64,000 nt of DNA, taken from NCBI GenBank assembly GCA_013407085.1, contig JACCGJ010001899.1:124001-188000 (forward strand). Reading direction: 5' to 3'. The stretch comes from Atriophallophorus winterbourni. Its lineage: Eukaryota; Platyhelminthes; Trematoda; Plagiorchiida; Microphallidae. Made by a program: the position numbers and the translations under genes. Every line of letters begins with the position of its first letter. The first letter of the stretch is position 1. The notes under the pieces are model-generated. The model was not told where the DNA came from, ran no database searches, and saw nothing but the letters and a program-made list of their open reading frames with translations. Positions 60,420-64,000 of this stretch are shown here, one piece after another.

Positions 60420-61275
60420 GGCCCGGACGTTACAGGTTCCAAGTTTCAGAACTGACTATTGTTGTTTAGTATTTCGATTAGCTGGTGCGGAGAAAATACA
60501 GTCTGCTTGTCGGTTAATTCGTAATCCCCAAGCACCCAATAAGGATAGCAGACCGTGGCAAGACGGCACCTTGTCAAGTGGGGGCTGCCAACCTTGGGGA
60601 GGGCGGTAGCCGTCCAACGAGACCTGTAAGATTCTTTCAACGTCAAAAGCAGCCCCAGGCGCTCAGCTCTACGCTAGTCAATCCACAGCATTTGATCGCT
60701 ATCTGCTGCTTCCCGGGTTATTTTTCGTAGAAGCGGAATAAAGTGTCCTCTTCATTAGTGCGTTGTGGTGTAGGCCAGGGCAGTTCAATATGAAGAACTA
60801 GCTGTTGCTCATGCGGCAAGGGCTTCTCTCCACGGCAACACTTGAAACAAAGAAACAGCTAGGCTGATACTTTTGGACAACGATGCCTTCGCAGGAGATG
60901 GCAGTACGAAGTTCAATAAACTTCGGACTGCGTAACGAGATTCCGGCTCCGGATTTGTCCTCAAGGTTGACACCTTAAGCCTTTTCAATGAATAGATGCA
61001 GCAACGAAGCAGTACAGATTGATATAAGGGTTTTTCTCCCCTAGTTGGGACGCCTTTATGGACTAGCGAGCTTACCTGACGGAAGCATGCTGGATTTGCG
61101 GCGTCAGTCAGCCGCCTTCTCTTTTTCTCCGCTAGGTCAAACAGGAGAACGCGGGCATGCCAGAACCTATACTTGGTTGAACGAAGCTATATGAGATGCG
61201 GGCCAATGGAGCATTTTTGAAATTTGGAGCTTATCCCCAAAACCTCCCCGGCCGTGACAACCTTGGAATCAATAG

Positions 61276-61545
61276 GGTTAACAAATATATTATGTAACTT
61301 CAACATCCAATTTTAATCGGTTTATTTGTTCGCGAATTACAATGTCATCTAAAAGAAACGGAGGAATTTAATTCAAATATCTGTTTTCTTACTTAATATC
61401 GGCTTAAACCTTCCAAGTACTGAAATCAAATATAATTTGCTCCAATAAATCATGGCTTAATATGTTATAAATAAGGTATTTGTATATTATATTATAATAT
61501 AATATATTACAATATATTATATTATAATTATATTATTATATATAT
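61276..61545 (+). repeat. R2 tail followed by TA microsatellite
   Basis: 61,276-61,480 resembles the last part of R2 (AACAAATATATTATG, GCGAATTACAATGTCATCTA, AACGGAGGAA). It is followed by a TA/TAA-rich run at 61,481-61,545, the same R2-(TA)n order as at 40.5 and 45.1 kb. Confidence 0.7.
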
Positions 61546-61769
61546 AAAGAAAGAAAACAATGCGGACGAGAAAACAGATTATTAATTGTATATTCATTAT
61601 TTGTTTACGTATTCGCCATGTTGTTCTCGCGAAACTACAGTAATAGATTTCAGGTTGGATAAAATCACGAAGATCACGATAAAATCACGAATTCTAACGA
61701 AAAAGACAAAAATTAATCACGCAAAATCCTATAAAATAATAATAAGTTATATTTATCTCTAATGATTTT
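61546..61769 (+). repeat. R3 5' segment
   Basis: TATAAAGAAAGAAAACAATG and TTAATTGTATATTCA match 53,893-53,955, and GGTTGGATAAAATCACGAA matches R3b/R3d. It confirms that R2, (TA)n and R3 form one composite repeat. Confidence 0.65.
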
Positions 61770-62060
61770 CAGAGACATTTTAATTGCCAAACTCCGTTGT
61801 AGTCGCCTCGGTATTGGCTACTATCAAGATCGCAATGAAACACAGAAATACAATCATGTTCAGCAAACATGTTTCATTGAAATTTGAGGAGCTTGGTTGG
61901 CGAACCAAACGTGTAATGGCTTCGGGTCTGATGGTTTCCGAACACAACAACGTACAGACTTTTGATCTTTGTTCTAGGTCGTATTTCAGTCTATTAAAAA
62001 AACGTAACTCGCTGGAATCTAGAAAGTTGGTACAAATTACTTTGAATATGTTTGCAACAA
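61770..62060 (-). mobile_element. CR1-like ORF1-region fragment
   Basis: Shares blocks such as TTGTTCTAGGTCGTAT with 14,640-14,850, where the minus strand encodes a CR1 ORF1-like segment. The long plus-strand ORF here (61,784-62,164) is therefore an antisense shadow running into LINE-R. Confidence 0.5.
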
Positions 62061-64000
62061 TCGCTAAGCCGTCGATTGCTTTATTGAGATCATCAAGATT
62101 AGAAAGGGTATCTAGATACTCAATGGTCGCAAACTTTCGACATTTTCAAGTACATGCGGTATAACCGTACTGTCTCTAGAGCATAGAGAGAAAACGTGCT
62201 CTACTCGTCTTTCCATCTGTTGAGTTTTGTCGACAATTGGATTATCAGATGGAGACTGGATGGGAGCCGTTTCATGATTGTTCGGGCCAATGGCTCTCTT
62301 GATCTCATCATACATATAGTGGAAATTTCGTGTATCTACAGCATTTGAATATTGAGGCTAACTTCAGTTCAATAGACGTTTGCACATCGTCTTGCAGTCT
62401 GTTGGACCTTATTTCTAGCTAATTTTAGAAGACGTAAGTTTTCATATGTTGGCCCATCTTTGAACCTTAATAATGCTCAGCGTTTCTCGTGCAGCACAGC
62501 TGCCATTTCAAAAGCGTTTGCTTCGCACCAATCGCTGGTTCGAGCTTTTTTCGGACCGAACGTAGAATGTGCGGCTCGCTATATGCAGCTTTTTATCAAT
62601 TCTCAGTTATCTGAAGAAGATTCAAGTGGGGCCTCCTTGTTTAACTCCTATGTGAAGGCTTCTACGATTCTCGCAGTTAGTTTAGGATCGCACATGCGAG
62701 TGACGTCTATCCTATGCTAAGCAGACAATTAAGTGCGGTGGAATCTCGTGTGGATAAGCTTCAGTTTTGCACTGACCAGTGAATGATGACTGTCGCAGTC
62801 TGCTGCGTGATATGATCTCGTGAGCAGCACGCTTCCTATATCAGTTCGATTAGCAAGAGTAAGATCAAGCTGATGTCAATGCTTAGAGCGAAGATGCTTT
62901 CAAGTGAATTTATGCTGTGGTTTTATTTGAAGAAAATGATACTGACACAAAAAAGAATTGTGTGCACAATTCTGGAAGGATTCGCCCATTTTCATTTGTT
63001 TCACCTACACCGAACCTTCTGAGACTGTTTGGCCTAGACTCGTAATCTGCAACAACTCCGGCATTGAAATCACCCAATACCACTACACAATATTTCTGTG
63101 GCAAGTATTTCAGGACGCCTGAGCGGTTATGATGAAAGCTTATTTTTCAGCAGGCGTCGCAGAGAGCGTCCGTGCATAAACGTTGACCAACGTAATGGTA
63201 CCATTTATGCACTTCAGATATAGAGTCCACATCTGTTCGCTCCCGATGCTGCTCGGTTCTGTTGCTTGTTATATGTCGTTTAGCACGGCAATCCAAACTC
63301 CATGCACTGTTTTAGTAGTTGCGCCTCTTGTAGGGCAGCCACGTCGACATTCAGCCTCTTTAGCTCATTGTTATTCACGGCGGACATTCTAACGCCTCTG
63401 ATATTCGAGACGCCGTAATACAATCCTGGAAACATGGCCCGGACGTTACAGGTTCCAAGTTTCAGAACTGACTATTCTTGTTTGGTATTTCGATTCGCTA
63501 GTGCGAAGAAAAAACAGTCTTTTTGTCGGTTAATTCGTAATCCACAAGCACCCAATAAGGATAGCAGACCGTGGCGAGACAACACCTTGTTAACTGGGGA
63601 CTGCCAACATTGGGAAAGGCGGTCGCTGTCCAATGAGACCTAGAAGTCTCTCTCAACGTCGAAAGCAGCCCAAGGCGCTTAGCTGTACGCCAGTCGAGAC
63701 ATAGCTTTCAACCAGTATCTGTTGCTTCCGTGTTATTTTTTGTAGAAGCGGAATGGAGTGTCCTCTCCATTGGCGCGTTGTGATGTAGGCCAGGGCAGTT
63801 TAATTTGGAAAACTAGCTGTTGCACATGCAGCAAGTGCTTTTTCTTCACGACACCACTGAAAACAAAGAAACAGCTAGACTGATACCTTTGGACAACGAT
63901 GCCGTCACAGGAACTGGCAGGACTAAGTTCAATAAAGTTCGGACTGCGTAGCAGGATTTCGGCTCCGGATTTCTCCTCGATATTAACACCTTAAGCCTTT
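62061..64000 (-). mobile_element. LINE-R copy J, 3' half missing, continues past window end
   Basis: A minus-strand LINE-R with 5' untranslated region (from about 63,660 to the window end), endonuclease and linker, but ending abruptly at 62,061. That point matches about 58,976 of copy I, in the middle of ORF2 just before the RT fingers. RT and 3' tail are absent. LINE copies usually lose the 5' end, so loss of the 3' half suggests a later deletion or recombination. The CR1 fragment abuts the break. Confidence 0.85.
62910..63104 (-). pseudogene. LINE-R endonuclease part with GDFNA motif
   Basis: A minus-strand frame with YCVVVLGDFNAGV, RRFGVGETNENGRILPELC: the central metal-binding block of the AP-type endonuclease. 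Neighbouring blocks lie in other frames. The linker (KTAPIQ..., DKTQQMERRVEH) follows at 62,112-62,315. Confidence 0.8.

Larger units (their letters stand above)
57352..61275 (-). mobile_element. LINE-R copy I, nearly full length
   Basis: A 3.9-kb minus-strand LINE in complete order: 5' untranslated region (61,275 to about 60,660), AP-type endonuclease (60,419-59,521), linker (59,415-59,029), reverse transcriptase (about 58,900-58,100), C-terminal domain (57,879-57,637) and 3' tail ending in TCGGTCGATGTCGACC. Frameshifts and stops break all domains. It defines the family for copies A and J and the 3' fragments at 21.7 and 38.6 kb. Confidence 0.9.

Noticed and set aside
61784..62164. 126-codon plus-strand ORF as a gene
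   Set aside because: Antisense to a CR1 fragment and runs into LINE-R copy J.

Overview
This is an AT-rich eukaryotic window. It has no long host ORF, no bacterial-style operons and no rRNA or tRNA gene that can be supported. The mobile elements are CR1-like and RTE/CR1-type LINEs, a BEL/Pao LTR element, a Penelope-like element and hammerhead-ribozyme repeats. Together with long AT microsatellites they suggest a flatworm, most likely a trematode. That placement is an inference from element families, not from a recognised host gene.

Layout. 1-2.24 kb: decayed LINE (family 'LINE-R', plus strand, cut by the window edge), joined to an interspersed repeat (R1) whose second copy lies at 37.4-38.3 kb. 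3.1-14.95 kb: a graveyard of CR1-like LINE pieces in both orientations, plus a Penelope-like element (minus strand, about 7.0-7.9 kb) with a GIY-YIG domain and a hammerhead motif. 15-30.3 kb: mostly non-coding, but holding short minus-strand exons of an unidentified host gene or genes, with good splice sites and matching phases (21.2, 24.3, 24.8, 29.85-30.26 kb). A structurally complete BEL/Pao insertion lies among them (26,080-29,120), with nearly identical 422-bp LTRs and a 5-bp target duplication. It keeps gag and part of the protease but has lost reverse transcriptase, RNase H and integrase. 30.3-39.6 kb: little recognisable except R1, a LINE-R 3' fragment and weak ORFs.

39.6-47.6 kb is the most interesting part. 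It is a higher-order repeat made of blocks R2, (TA)n and R3 (an apparent CR1 relic) with arrays of a ~241-bp tandem repeat. On the minus strand each 241-bp unit carries a hammerhead-like ribozyme core. Set between these blocks is a separate 296-bp insertion (43,766-44,061) flanked by a perfect 10-bp target duplication. It consists of 1.16 copies of a 256-bp monomer and contains an intact-looking type I hammerhead ribozyme. This is the architecture of animal retrozymes, non-autonomous elements thought to move through self-cleaved circular RNA.

47.6-64 kb: a relatively intact CR1 3' end (48.8-49.6 kb, minus strand), a long featureless stretch, another R3 copy (53.9-55.5 kb), a nearly full-length but broken LINE-R (57.35-61.28 kb, minus strand), and a second LINE-R copy (62.06-64 kb, minus strand) that has its 5' side but lacks its 3' half.

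No clear pathway links host genes here. The biology is that of a repeat-rich, probably intronic or intergenic region. The plausible functional link is between Penelope-like elements and hammerhead-bearing non-autonomous repeats.
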